Part shown: in pieces, positions 17,054 to 25,345 of the stretch | How positions within the stretch are numbered: position 1 is the first letter of the stretch | Layout: the number at the start of each line of letters is the position of its first letter | Assembly (NCBI RefSeq): GCF_041360795.1 | Contig: NZ_JBFUPW010000004.1 | Coordinates: 248,001 to 312,000, forward strand | Length of the DNA stretch: 64,000 nucleotides | Source: Arthrobacter_E sp041360795 | GTDB taxonomy: Bacteria; Actinomycetota; Actinomycetes; Actinomycetales; Micrococcaceae | Direction of reading: 5' to 3' | Notes under the pieces: generated by a model | Seen by the model: only the letters and a program-made list of their open reading frames with translations | Told to the model about the DNA's origin: nothing | Databases searched by the model: none | Made by a program: the position numbers and the translations under genes

Positions 17054-18322
17054 TCAGGGCATCCGCCACTTGTTGATGCGGAAGGAGTTGGCCAGCTCCG
17101 CCATGAGGCCGGGGTGCTGGTCCCAGTAGCTCTGGTGACCGCTCACGCCGAGCAGCTGGGGCGTACCCCACGGCGTGATGGTGAAGAGGTTGACGCCCTG
17201 GATCGCGTCGCCCTTGGAGGTCTTGCATTCGAAGCCGACCACCACGGCCAGGCCGCGGAGGAAGGACCGGATCTCCGGCTTGGTGGTGCGGAAGTCCGAG
17301 GCGCACTTGTGGCTCACCACCACGGAGGCGAGCTGTTCGGACGACATGCCACTGAGCTTCGTCTCGAGCTGCTTGATGAGGCCCTTGATCTTCTCCGGGT
17401 CGGAACCGTACTTCTGAGATTCCGATTCCGCGAAGAAGGAGAACGCGACGGACAGGCCGTCCGAGTCGAGCTGGTTGGTGCCGGCGGCGGCCCGCTGCAT
17501 CTCCTGGCCGCTTTCCGGATCCTTGGTGATGCCGAGGCTGACGTCCGTGGACCATTCCTTCAGGCGGGCGAAGCTGGATTCACCGGTGACGAAACGGCTG
17601 AACGTGGAGTCGCCGTCCGCCGGCGCGCCATCCGGGCTCTTGTATTCCTTCCAGGGGTCCGGAAGCGGAACGGCGCCGGCCGGCATCGACACGGCGGGGG
17701 CGGTGGTGTCCTCCGGCGACGGCTCTTCGGAAGGCTGCTCCGACGCCGTCTCCTCGGGACTGGACTCCGGAGTGCTCTGCTGGGAGGCGGTGTCGACGGC
17801 GCGCGGCTCCTTGGTGCCGGACAGCGCCGGCACCAGCCAGGCGAACACGACTACGAGCACCACGACCAGTGCCGCGGCGATGCTGCCGAGCACGATCGCC
17901 AGGGTCTTGCGGTTGCCGGAGGACGGGGGCGGCGGCACGGGAGGCAGGCCGTTGCGGAGGACCGTGTGGTCCTCTTCTTCCGGGATGTGCACCTGGAAGG
18001 ACTGCTGCTGACCGGGCTGCTGTCCCGGCTGCTGAGGATAGGACTGCGTCGGAGCCTGGCCGGGGTAGGAGGAACCCGGGTACGGGTTCTGCTGCTGCCC
18101 TTGCTGCCCTGCGCCCGGGTACTGGTTCCCTGGGTAGGGGTTTCCCGGGTACTGCTGGCCCGGGTTCTGGGCGCCGGGATTCTGGGCGCCCGGGTACGGG
18201 TTCCCCTGCTGCTGGGCTGGGCCCTGCTGCGGATTCTGGCCGGGCCGGCCGGGCACATCGCGGGGGTCCAGGGGACGGGTGCTGCCGAGGGGCGGCTGTT
18301 CAGGCTCGTTGTTCGGGTCCAT
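17054..18322 (-). CDS. Pro/Gln/Gly-rich single-pass membrane protein, function unknown
   Basis: The first 130 residues of this 422-residue protein are cytoplasmic, low-complexity and rich in P, G, Q, Y and N, with repeated (N/Q)YPG units. A membrane span (LAIVLGSIAAALVVVLVVVFAWLV region, about residues 140-163) follows. An acidic Ser/Glu/Pro linker then leads to a folded extracellular domain of about 190 residues with two cysteines (SHKCASDF, VGFECKTS). This layout resembles actinobacterial DUF4190- or SHOCT-like membrane proteins only in general form; no family is claimed. ATG 18322; divergent from the HAD gene. Confidence 0.6.
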   Translation of the reverse strand: MDPNNEPEQPPLGSTRPLDPRDVPGRPGQNPQQGPAQQQGNPYPGAQNPGAQNPGQQYPGNPYPGNQYPGAGQQGQQQNPYPGSSYPGQAPTQSYPQQPGQQPGQQQSFQVHIPEEEDHTVLRNGLPPVPPPPSSGNRKTLAIVLGSIAAALVVVLVVVFAWLVPALSGTKEPRAVDTASQQSTPESSPEETASEQPSEEPSPEDTTAPAVSMPAGAVPLPDPWKEYKSPDGAPADGDSTFSRFVTGESSFARLKEWSTDVSLGITKDPESGQEMQRAAAGTNQLDSDGLSVAFSFFAESESQKYGSDPEKIKGLIKQLETKLSGMSSEQLASVVVSHKCASDFRTTKPEIRSFLRGLAVVVGFECKTSKGDAIQGVNLFTITPWGTPQLLGVSGHQSYWDQHPGLMAELANSFRINKWRMP

Positions 18323-18504
18323 GGAAGTTCTTTTCAGGAGGAGGAGTGAAGAGTCCCATTAAATCAAATCGTTGGATTCAAAGGCGAACTCTCTCCCATT
18401 TCGCCACATTCCGGGCTGTCGCGCCAGTCATGACGGAGATTTCACGTTCCGTTCAGACAGGAGGCGGAACGTAGAGTGGAGACAGTCCCATCTGAGGAGG
18501 AACC

Positions 18505-19329
18505 ATGAGCGACGCCGAACGCAGCCCCTTGCGCAATCACCGGAGCGGTCAGGAGATCGAATGCTGGCTCACCGACATGGACGGCGTGCTGGTTCATGAG
18601 AACCACGCCATCCCCGGAGCCGCCGAACTCATCCAGCGCTGGGTCGACACCTCCAAGCGCTTCCTCGTCCTGACCAACAACTCGATCTTCACGCCGCGGG
18701 ACCTGGCCGCTCGCTTGGCGTCGTCCGGCCTCGCGGTCCCGGAGGAGAACATCTGGACCTCCGCGCTCGCCACAGCGCAGTTCCTGAAGGAGCAGGTGCA
18801 CAGCTCGGACAGCGGCAACCGCGCCTACACGATCGGCGAGGCCGGACTGACGACGGCGCTCCACGAGGCGGGCTTCATCCTCACCGATCAGGACCCCGAC
18901 TTCGTGGTGCTCGGCGAGACCCGGACCTACTCCTTCGAAGCGATCACCATGGCCATCCGCCTCATCCTGGCGGGCGCCCGGTTCATCGCGACCAACCCGG
19001 ACGCCACGGGCCCCTCGAAGGAAGGCCCGATGCCGGCGACGGGCGCCATCGCCGCGCTCATCACCAAGGCCACCGGCCGCGAACCGTACATCGTGGGCAA
19101 GCCCAACCCGATGATGTTCCGTTCGGCCATGAACCGGATCGACGCCCACTCCGAGACCACGGCCATGATCGGCGACCGCATGGACACCGACATCGTGGCG
19201 GGCATGGAGGCCGGCCTGCACACGGTGCTCGTGCTCTCCGGCATCACCCGGACCGAAGAGATCAGCTCCTACCCGTTCCGCCCGAATCAGGTCCTCACGA
19301 GCGTCGCGGCGCTCGTGGATCAGATCTGA
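18505..19329 (+). CDS. HAD-IIA family sugar phosphatase-like hydrolase (NagD-like)
   Basis: The 274-residue protein has HAD motif I in CWLTDMDGVLVHEN (nucleophile and acid Asp in DMD), motif II in FLVLTNNSIFTP, the C2 cap, and motif IV in MIGDRMDTDIVAGMEAG. Gene order and length match NagD/4-nitrophenylphosphatase-type hydrolases that remove phosphate from sugar phosphates or nucleotides; the substrate is unknown. ATG 18505 has GAGGAGG five bases upstream. TAGAGT at 18471-18476 is a likely -10 box. Confidence 0.87.
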   Translation: MSDAERSPLRNHRSGQEIECWLTDMDGVLVHENHAIPGAAELIQRWVDTSKRFLVLTNNSIFTPRDLAARLASSGLAVPEENIWTSALATAQFLKEQVHSSDSGNRAYTIGEAGLTTALHEAGFILTDQDPDFVVLGETRTYSFEAITMAIRLILAGARFIATNPDATGPSKEGPMPATGAIAALITKATGREPYIVGKPNPMMFRSAMNRIDAHSETTAMIGDRMDTDIVAGMEAGLHTVLVLSGITRTEEISSYPFRPNQVLTSVAALVDQI

Positions 19330-19333
19330 GCCC

Positions 19334-19376
19334 GCCCAGCCGGCCCAGACGGCACGGCCGGCTCAGGCGGCTGGGC
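19334..19376. terminator. Bidirectional hairpin between converging genes
   Basis: GCCCAGCCG (19334-19342) pairs with CGGCTGGGC (19368-19376), and an inner GCCGGCC/GGCCGGC pair (19339-19345, 19356-19362) offers an alternative stem. The right arm overlaps the last codons of the next minus-strand gene. Confidence 0.5.
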
Positions 19377-19704
19377 CCAGCCTGCCCAGGCCCGTGGCGA
19401 AGTCGGTCGCATAGACGAGAGTGACGTCACGGCCCGGGGGCATCAGCAGGGAGGCCGTCTGCGTCATGTAGTCCGCCTGGACGTACACCGCGACGTGGCA
19501 CGAGCGGTCGGCCGGGATCTCGAAGGTCATGTACCCCCAGAACACGACGTAGCTGCGGCCATCGATGCTCACCACGGGCCGGAAGCGGCCCGAGGCCATC
19601 ACGTTCTGGGTGGTCACCTGAAGGGTGAGCAGCCGGCGCTCCCCCTGATGGAATTCGACGTACGGGATCACGCCGCTCGGCAGGGGCTGCCCGGAAACGC
19701 TCAT
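19363..19704 (-). CDS. Hypothetical small beta-rich protein
   Basis: The 113-residue protein matches no family I know. It has no signal peptide or membrane span and looks like a beta-sandwich (VEFHQGERRLLTLQVTT, SYVVFWGYMTFEIPADRSCHVAVYVQ, DVTLVYATD). GAGGAG lies seven bases before ATG 19704, and composition fits the surroundings, which supports a real gene. It is downstream of and on the same strand as the phosphoribosyltransferase gene, about 120 bases away. Confidence 0.55.
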   Translation of the reverse strand: MSVSGQPLPSGVIPYVEFHQGERRLLTLQVTTQNVMASGRFRPVVSIDGRSYVVFWGYMTFEIPADRSCHVAVYVQADYMTQTASLLMPPGRDVTLVYATDFATGLGRLGPAA

Positions 19705-19826
19705 ACCGCTCTCCTCAGGATGCTCTCGTCAGCGGGCCGAAACGGCGGACCGGAGGCCGGCCCGCCGTCGTGCTCAGAGGTTGTCTGCTCAGAGGCTTCG
19801 GCGCTCATAGTGCGTGGATCAGGGCT

Positions 19827-20345
19827 TCAGACCGTCGGCTCGACCGGCGGCAGCGAGGACCACGGGAAGGTGATCCACTTGTCCGTGCGGCGCCATTCGA
19901 AGTCCGGCGCCAGGATGGTGCGGGGCTTGGTGTAGAGGCAGACGGTCTTGACCTCGGCGCCCCAGTCGCCGATCAGGTCGACCACCTTGGCCAGCGTGCG
20001 GCCGGAGTCGGAGACGTCGTCCACCAGGAGCACCTTCTTGCCGCTCAGCGCGCCCTCGTCCAGCATGGGCGGCAGGACCACGGGCTCCGGCAGCACGGTG
20101 CCGATCCCGGTGTAGAACTCCACGTTGAGGGCGCCACAGGCCTTGGCCCCAAGGGCGTAGGCGATGGACCCGGCCAGGAGCAGGCCGCCACGGGCGATCG
20201 CGACCACCACGTCCGGCTGGAACCCGCTGTCCACCACGGTCTGGGCCAGCTCGCGCGACGCGTCGCCGAAGGTGTCCCAGGTGAGGACTTCGCGTTCGGG
20301 CTCGGGGAGGACGTCCACCCCGGAATCATCAAGGTTGTTTGCCAT
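19827..20345 (-). CDS. Phosphoribosyltransferase, purine-salvage type
   Basis: The 172-residue type I PRTase has its PRPP motif in VLLVDDVSDSGRTL near residue 109 and the pyrophosphate loop in VVAIARGGLLLAG. The C-terminal hood (KWITFPWSS) resembles xanthine/hypoxanthine PRTases that convert free purine bases to nucleotides. Exact base specificity is uncertain. ATG 20345 has no ribosome site and a -10 box TAACTT six bases before it, so the mRNA is likely leaderless. Confidence 0.85.
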   Translation of the reverse strand: MANNLDDSGVDVLPEPEREVLTWDTFGDASRELAQTVVDSGFQPDVVVAIARGGLLLAGSIAYALGAKACGALNVEFYTGIGTVLPEPVVLPPMLDEGALSGKKVLLVDDVSDSGRTLAKVVDLIGDWGAEVKTVCLYTKPRTILAPDFEWRRTDKWITFPWSSLPPVEPTV

Positions 20346-20351
20346 GTACCA

Positions 20352-20357
20352 AAGTTA
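20352..20357 (-). promoter_or_regulatory. -10 box of a probable leaderless promoter (phosphoribosyltransferase)
   Basis: Minus-strand TAACTT, six bases TGGTAC, then ATG. Confidence 0.55.
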
Positions 20358-20444
20358 CCGGTGCGCCCGCTCCGGCGGGTAGTCGGGGCCGAACGCGACA
20401 GCGCGCCCGTCACGGTGCTCCCGTCAGAGCGCGCCCGCCGGCGG

Positions 20445-21503
20445 TCACAGCGGGAAGTAGCGATTCATGATCTGCTCGAGGATCGGGTGGTACACCTGCG
20501 GGCTCCATTGCGGACTGGCGTGCGCGGGGACCGCCCCGAGCGTCTCGATGTCGGAACTCAGCAACCGGGTCGGGAACGCGTTCCGCCAGCCCTGCCGGGC
20601 CGTGTAGTAGTCCACCGTGCCGTCCCCGGGATTCCCGATGAACACCAGGCTCGTGTACGGCAGCCGCTCCGCCAGCGGGCGCACCTCGAAGTCGAACACA
20701 TAGGCCGCCTCGCTCTGGATGAGGAACGACGACGGCGCCAGCGGGCTCAGCTGCTCGGCCGTCTGTTCCAGGATCTGCCGCCAGGTCCGCTCGTGTTTGT
20801 TGACGATCCGCTCCCCCAGCTCGTAGCCGCCGCGGACGATCGTGGGGATCGGCACGCCCTGTTCATAGCTGTAGACCACGCCGCCGAACGAGTCCTGGTC
20901 CAGTACGTCATAACGGCTGGCGGGGCTGGAGTCGAGCAGGATGAACCGCACTTGGATCCGGTGGCGTTCCCACAGGAGCACCGCCGTCTGCACCGCGAGC
21001 ATCCCGCCGAAGCTGTGTCCGTACAGGAACACGTGGCGGATCCCCCGGAGCCGGATCGACGCGGCGACGGCGTCCACCACGTCGTTCACGGCCAGGCCGA
21101 GATTCGAGTACCCCACCGCGGCCATCCGCCCCCAGCGGCCGATGGCCGGTTTGAGGGTGGTCAGGATGAACTGGGCCTCGTCCCAGCTCGTCTTGAACCC
21201 CGGGAGCAGGTACCAGCCCGCGTCGGCCGGGGCGTCCCCGGGAGCGTCGTCACCGAGGGTCAGGATCGTCGTCTGCCGTCGCTGCTCGGCGATGGCCCTC
21301 GTATAGGCGAGGTCCGCTGCGAGGAAAGCGGAGGCGCCGCCCAGCCAGAGGAAACTCCGCCGCGAAAACCGGCGCATGCGGCCGGCGGTGCGCAGCAGGG
21401 ACGCGAGATCACGACGGCGGGCCGCGCCGTCGTCGTCGCGCCCTGTGCCCGGACCGTCCGGCCCGGGCACAGGGGGCGGGAGATCAGTCGAGTCCGAGTT
21501 CAT
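20445..21503 (-). CDS. Alpha/beta hydrolase with Tat-like signal anchor
   Basis: In this 352-residue protein a 45-residue charged leader precedes RRFSRRSFLWLGGASAFLAADLAY, a twin-arginine-type signal or anchor. The hydrolase core follows, with the nucleophile elbow GHSFGG near residue 165 and a loop resembling thioesterases of peptide synthetases (FILLDSSPASRYD). Catalytic Asp/His cannot be fixed by eye. ATG 21503 lies 20 bases inside the end of pyrE on the same strand; a later start is possible. Likely an exported or membrane-attached esterase/thioesterase with unknown substrate. Confidence 0.65.
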   Translation of the reverse strand: MNSDSTDLPPPVPGPDGPGTGRDDDGAARRRDLASLLRTAGRMRRFSRRSFLWLGGASAFLAADLAYTRAIAEQRRQTTILTLGDDAPGDAPADAGWYLLPGFKTSWDEAQFILTTLKPAIGRWGRMAAVGYSNLGLAVNDVVDAVAASIRLRGIRHVFLYGHSFGGMLAVQTAVLLWERHRIQVRFILLDSSPASRYDVLDQDSFGGVVYSYEQGVPIPTIVRGGYELGERIVNKHERTWRQILEQTAEQLSPLAPSSFLIQSEAAYVFDFEVRPLAERLPYTSLVFIGNPGDGTVDYYTARQGWRNAFPTRLLSSDIETLGAVPAHASPQWSPQVYHPILEQIMNRYFPL

Positions 21504-22053
21504 CCTTGGAGAAGGCGAACAGGTAGGGGACGCCCGCCTCGGCTTCGATCTTTTCCTTGGCGCCGGTGTTGCGGTCCACGATCACGGCCACGGCCTTGAC
21601 GTTGCCGCCCGCGTTGCGGACGCCCTCGATGGCGGTCAGTGCGGAGCCTCCGGTGGTGGAGGTGTCCTCGAGGACCACGACGTCGCGGCCGTCGACGCCC
21701 GGGCCTTCCACCTGGCGGCCCATGCCGTAGGACTTCTGGGCCTTGCGGACCACGAAGGCGTCGATGGAGCGGCCCGCGTCGCCGGCGGCGTGCATGAGCG
21801 CGGTGCCCACGGGGTCGGCGCCCATGGTCAGGCCGCCCGCGGTCTCGAACTCGACACCGGCGTCGTCCAGCAACTGGAGCATGACCTGGCCCACCAGGCG
21901 GGAGGCCTCGTGGTGCAGGGTGATGCGGCGCAGGTCGACGTAGTAGTCGGCCTCCTTGCCACTGGAGAGGGTCACCTTGCCGTGGACCACGGCGAGTTCC
22001 TTGATGAGGTCGAGCAGGCGGGCGCGGGCAGCGGCGGCGTCGAGGGCAGTCAT
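21484..22053 (-). CDS. pyrE: Orotate phosphoribosyltransferase
   Basis: The 189-residue enzyme converts orotate and PRPP to OMP in pyrimidine biosynthesis. The PRPP-binding motif is VVVLEDTSTTGGSAL near residue 105, with GKVTLSSGKEADYYVDLR as the N-terminal orotate loop and GGLTMGADPVG in the flexible region. Length is normal. No ribosome site precedes ATG 22053; TAAACT six bases upstream (overlapping the end of the MFS gene) suggests its own leaderless promoter. Confidence 0.95.
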   Translation of the reverse strand: MTALDAAAARARLLDLIKELAVVHGKVTLSSGKEADYYVDLRRITLHHEASRLVGQVMLQLLDDAGVEFETAGGLTMGADPVGTALMHAAGDAGRSIDAFVVRKAQKSYGMGRQVEGPGVDGRDVVVLEDTSTTGGSALTAIEGVRNAGGNVKAVAVIVDRNTGAKEKIEAEAGVPYLFAFSKDELGLD

Positions 22054-22059
22054 ACGAGA

Positions 22060-22065
22060 AGTTTA
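22060..22065 (-). promoter_or_regulatory. -10 box of a probable leaderless promoter (pyrE)
   Basis: Minus-strand TAAACT, six bases TCTCGT, then ATG. The box overlaps the stop codon of the upstream transporter gene. Confidence 0.55.
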
Positions 22066-23454
22066 TCGACTGGCGGCGGCCCCGCCGTCAGCCGGCTCCT
22101 GGACGGGTGGATTGCGGATGCCCACCGCGGAGACGAGACCGCCCACGACCAGCAGGAGCGCCGTGACGAGGAGGACCCGGTGGAAGCCGTCGAGATCCAG
22201 CGTCGGCCCCACGATGAGACCGAGCACGGCCACACCCACCAGGCCCGCCACTCGCGCCACGGCGTTGTTCACCGCCGAGCCGATGCCCGATTGCTCCTCC
22301 GACACCGAGCCGAGAATGGCCGCCGTCAGCGGGGCCACCGTCACCGACAGGCCGACGCCGAACAGTAGGATGCCCGGCAGCAGCTGCGTCCAGTAGTCCA
22401 CCGGCAGGCGGGTCGTGACCATGAGCAGGTAGCCGGCGCCGCCCAGGATCGGGCCGAGGGCCATGAACCACCGCGGTCCGAAACGTCCCGCAAGGGAACC
22501 GAACCAGCTGGACAGCGCGATGTTCAGGATGCTGATGGGCAGCGTGGCCAGGGCGGCGAAGGTGGCCGGGAACCCCGCCACCTGCTGCAGGAAGAGCACC
22601 ACGATCAGGCCGCCGATCGAGAGCGCCGCGTAGATGAAGGTGGTGGCGATGTTCCCGACGCCGAAATTGCGCACAGTGAAAAGGCTCAGCGGCATGAGGG
22701 GCTGCTTCGCCGTCGCCTGGCGCCAGAGGAAACCCGCCAGGCACAGCACACCCACGACGAACGGGACCCAGATGGCGGGACTCCCCCAGCCCAGGTTCCC
22801 CTGCTCGATCAGGGCGTACACCGGGCCGCCGAGGCCGAGCACGCAGAGGACGGCCCCTGCATAGTCGATCCGGACACCCTGCGCGCGGGTGTCCTTCATC
22901 CCGAGCACGGCCAGCAGATAGAGCGTCACGGCGATGGGCAGGACGTTGATCCAGAATACGGAGCGCCAGCCGACGGTGTCCACCAGGACGCCGCCCAGGA
23001 TCGGCCCCGCGATGAAGGCCACCGTGGTGCCAGCGGTCCAGTGACCGATGGCCTTGGCCCGTTCCGGCCCGCTGAAGTTCGCGGTGATGAGCGCCAGCGA
23101 ACTGGGCACCAGGAGCGCCGCGGCCGCGCCCTGGAAGCCGCGGCCCACGATCAGGACCTCCGCCGTCGGCGCGAAGGCGCACACGAGCGAGGTCACTCCG
23201 AAGCCGATCAGGCCGATCCGCAGGATGAGGATCCTGCCGAGCACGTCCGAGAGCGAACCCGCCAGCAGGATGAGGGCGCCCAGGGTGATGAGGTACGCGT
23301 CCACGACCCACTGCTGCGTGGCGAGTCCTCCGCCGAATTCACGGTCGATGGCCGGGAGCGCGACGTTGATGACGCTGCCGTCCAGGAACGAGACGAAGGA
23401 CGCCAGGATGGTGATCCAGAGAATGAGCCGCTGAGCGGCGGGGCCGGTCTTCAT
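22063..23454 (-). CDS. MFS transporter, DHA2 (EmrB/QacA-like) drug/proton antiporter family
   Basis: The 463-residue protein fits the 14-span DHA2 topology. Motif D1 is visible in FLDGSVINVALPAI and motif A region in GSLSDVLGRILILRIG. Motif C is in WTAGTTVAFIAGPILGGVLVDTVGWR. It probably exports toxic compounds or secondary metabolites; the substrate is unknown. ATG 23454 is chosen since MKTGPAAQRLILWITILASFV is the natural first span; the open frame further upstream has no similarity. It is divergent from nadE and directly upstream of pyrE. Confidence 0.85.
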   Translation of the reverse strand: MKTGPAAQRLILWITILASFVSFLDGSVINVALPAIDREFGGGLATQQWVVDAYLITLGALILLAGSLSDVLGRILILRIGLIGFGVTSLVCAFAPTAEVLIVGRGFQGAAAALLVPSSLALITANFSGPERAKAIGHWTAGTTVAFIAGPILGGVLVDTVGWRSVFWINVLPIAVTLYLLAVLGMKDTRAQGVRIDYAGAVLCVLGLGGPVYALIEQGNLGWGSPAIWVPFVVGVLCLAGFLWRQATAKQPLMPLSLFTVRNFGVGNIATTFIYAALSIGGLIVVLFLQQVAGFPATFAALATLPISILNIALSSWFGSLAGRFGPRWFMALGPILGGAGYLLMVTTRLPVDYWTQLLPGILLFGVGLSVTVAPLTAAILGSVSEEQSGIGSAVNNAVARVAGLVGVAVLGLIVGPTLDLDGFHRVLLVTALLLVVGGLVSAVGIRNPPVQEPADGGAAASR

Positions 23455-23684
23455 GCCGAGGGACTCCGGTTCTGCAGCGCGATGCTCCCGGACGGGGTGG
23501 CCCGGAAGGACGACGGCGGGTGCCGCCGGTTCCATTCTGCCCCGGGAGGGTTCGAGTGCGCTCCGGATCCTTCGGGACGGCACGCCGACGGCGCCGACGG
23601 CGGCGAGGTCCGGGACCCGGGGCGCCAGGCGCCGCGGGGCGCCGCGCGCGGAAGCGGTGTAACCCTCGCGAAACGCGGGGCGAG

Positions 23685-23690
23685 TACCCT
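23685..23690 (+). promoter_or_regulatory. -10 box of a probable leaderless promoter (nadE)
   Basis: TACCCT, six bases GGGCGT, then ATG 23697. The same hexamer and spacing recur before the SDR gene at 54796. The rest of the 240-base divergent gap shows nothing further clear. Confidence 0.6.
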
Positions 23691-23696
23691 GGGCGT

Positions 23697-24524
23697 ATGC
23701 GCGCACTTCAGGCACAGATCATCGAGGAAATGGGCGTCAAGCCCGAGATCGACCCCGCGGCGGAGGTTGCGGCACGGGTGGATTTCCTGGCGTCCTATCT
23801 GCGGGCGACCAAGACCAACGGCTTCGTGCTGGGCATCTCCGGCGGTGTGGACTCGTCGCTCGCCGGGAAGCTCTGCCAGCTCGCCGTCGAGAAGCTCTCC
23901 TTCGAGGGGGTGGACGCAGCCTTCGTCGCGGTCCGCCTGCCGTACCGCGTCCAGCACGATGAGGACGACGCCCAGGCGGCGCTCGCCTTCATCAAGCCCC
24001 ACACCGAATGGACCTTCAATGTGGGGCCCGGTGTGGACGGTGTGGAGGAGGAGTTCCTGAAGACCACCGGCTCCGAGATCTCCGATTTCAACAAGGGCAA
24101 TGTCAAGGCCCGCATCCGCATGGTGGCGCAGTATGCGCTGGCCGGCGAACACAACTACCTCGTGGTGGGGACTGACCACGGCGCCGAGTCGGTGACGGGG
24201 TTCTTCACCAAGTTCGGCGACGGCGGGGCCGATGTGCTGCCGCTCTTCGGCCTGAACAAGCGCCAGAACCGCCGGCTGCTGGAGCACCTGGGCGCGCCCC
24301 GCCAGGTCTGGGAGAAGGTCCCGACCGCCGACCTTCTGGACGGCAAGCCCGGACGCACCGACGAGGACGAGCTGGGCATCAGCTACGACCAGATCGACGA
24401 CTACCTGGAGGGCCGCGAAGTTCCCGAGGGCGTCGCCGCGACGATCGAGGAGAAGTACCTGCGCACCCGGCACAAGCGCACCACCCCGGTCACCATCCAC
24501 GACGAGTGGTGGAAGCAGGGCTGA
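23697..24524 (+). CDS. nadE: Ammonia-dependent NAD+ synthetase
   Basis: The 275-residue enzyme amidates deamido-NAD with ATP and ammonia, the last NAD step. The ATP-pyrophosphatase P-loop is GISGGVDSSLAGKL near residue 48, followed by VVGTDHGAESVTGFFTKFGDGGAD and KGNVKARIRM. Length equals that of E. coli NadE, with no glutaminase domain. The start ATG 23697 has no ribosome site and looks leaderless. A stand-alone maltokinase-cap-like gene starts four bases after the stop and should be cotranscribed. Confidence 0.95.
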   Translation: MRALQAQIIEEMGVKPEIDPAAEVAARVDFLASYLRATKTNGFVLGISGGVDSSLAGKLCQLAVEKLSFEGVDAAFVAVRLPYRVQHDEDDAQAALAFIKPHTEWTFNVGPGVDGVEEEFLKTTGSEISDFNKGNVKARIRMVAQYALAGEHNYLVVGTDHGAESVTGFFTKFGDGGADVLPLFGLNKRQNRRLLEHLGAPRQVWEKVPTADLLDGKPGRTDEDELGISYDQIDDYLEGREVPEGVAATIEEKYLRTRHKRTTPVTIHDEWWKQG

Positions 24525-24528
24525 CCTC

Positions 24529-25158
24529 GTGGCCGTCATCCACCAGGCGACGCTGAGCCCCTCCAAGCTGGACCTTCTCGCGTCCTGGCTCGGCCGGCAG
24601 CCCTGGGCCGGCAGCGGCGGCGAGCTGGAGCGGCTCGGCACCTACCGCTTCGACGACCCCGCGGGCGAGGTCGGGATCGAGGGCTTCCTGCTCCGCCGCG
24701 GCGCAGAGACCCTCCATGTGGTGCTCACGTACCGTGGGTCTCCCCTGAATGGCGCCGACGACTGGCTGATCGGGACCATGAAACACTCCGTCCTCGGCAC
24801 CCGCTGGGTGTACGACGGCCTCGGCGACCCGGTCAGTCAGGACGCGTTGCGCCGCGCCCTCCGGGGCGAACAGGAGCAGGCGATCCTCGAAGTCCACGAC
24901 GACGCCGGCACCGTCGTCCAGCGTCTCGAACCGGAGGTGAGGGTCAAGCTCGTCGAGGCCGACGGCGCGGCCGGCGGAACCCAAGCGGACGTGGCGCCGA
25001 CGGACGCCAGGGACGAGGACGGCTTCGACGCGGTGGGCACGGGAGACGAACGGGTCCTCGTGGCCCGCAGACCATCCGTTCCGGGCCCCGGCCCGGGTCG
25101 TCGGCTACTGCTGGCATCCTGGACCGGCGGCGAGGCCGTCATCGCTGCCCTGGACTGA
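24529..25158 (+). CDS. Maltokinase N-terminal cap-like domain protein
   Basis: The 209-residue protein opens with AVIHQATLSPSKLDLLASWL, then QPWAGSGGEL, LGTYRFDDPAGEVGIEGFLL and LTYRGSPLNGADDWLIGTMKHSVLG. These match the cap domain found at the N-terminus of maltokinases and in small free-standing actinobacterial proteins. There is no kinase domain, so catalytic function is not expected; a regulatory or scaffold role in glycogen/maltose metabolism is a guess. GTG 24529 is four bases after nadE. A perfect 25-bp hairpin follows. Confidence 0.7.
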   Translation: MAVIHQATLSPSKLDLLASWLGRQPWAGSGGELERLGTYRFDDPAGEVGIEGFLLRRGAETLHVVLTYRGSPLNGADDWLIGTMKHSVLGTRWVYDGLGDPVSQDALRRALRGEQEQAILEVHDDAGTVVQRLEPEVRVKLVEADGAAGGTQADVAPTDARDEDGFDAVGTGDERVLVARRPSVPGPGPGRRLLLASWTGGEAVIAALD

Positions 25159-25236
25159 GCTCGTGCCTCTGGAGGAAAACCGGACTCCCGGCTGAGATGT
25201 GGTTGCCTGGACGGTCTTTGGCACTGCCTCAAACGC

Positions 25237-25297
25237 GTTGTGTGCTCAGTTGTTGCGGATGGAACGGCGCTTCATCCGCAACAACTGAGCACACAAC
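25237..25297. repeat. Family C perfect 25-bp hairpin
   Basis: Arms 25237-25261 (beginning GTTGTGTGCTCAGTTG) and 25273-25297 are exactly complementary over 25 bases with an 11-base loop. A shortened copy of the arm, CTGAGCACGC, follows at 25302. GTGCTCAGTTG recurs at 43532-43542. It lies between two converging genes, as families A and B do. Confidence 0.8.
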
Positions 25298-25345
25298 ACT
25301 ACTGAGCACGCAAGGCGGTGACCATGCGAGAACTCCGCCCGCCCC

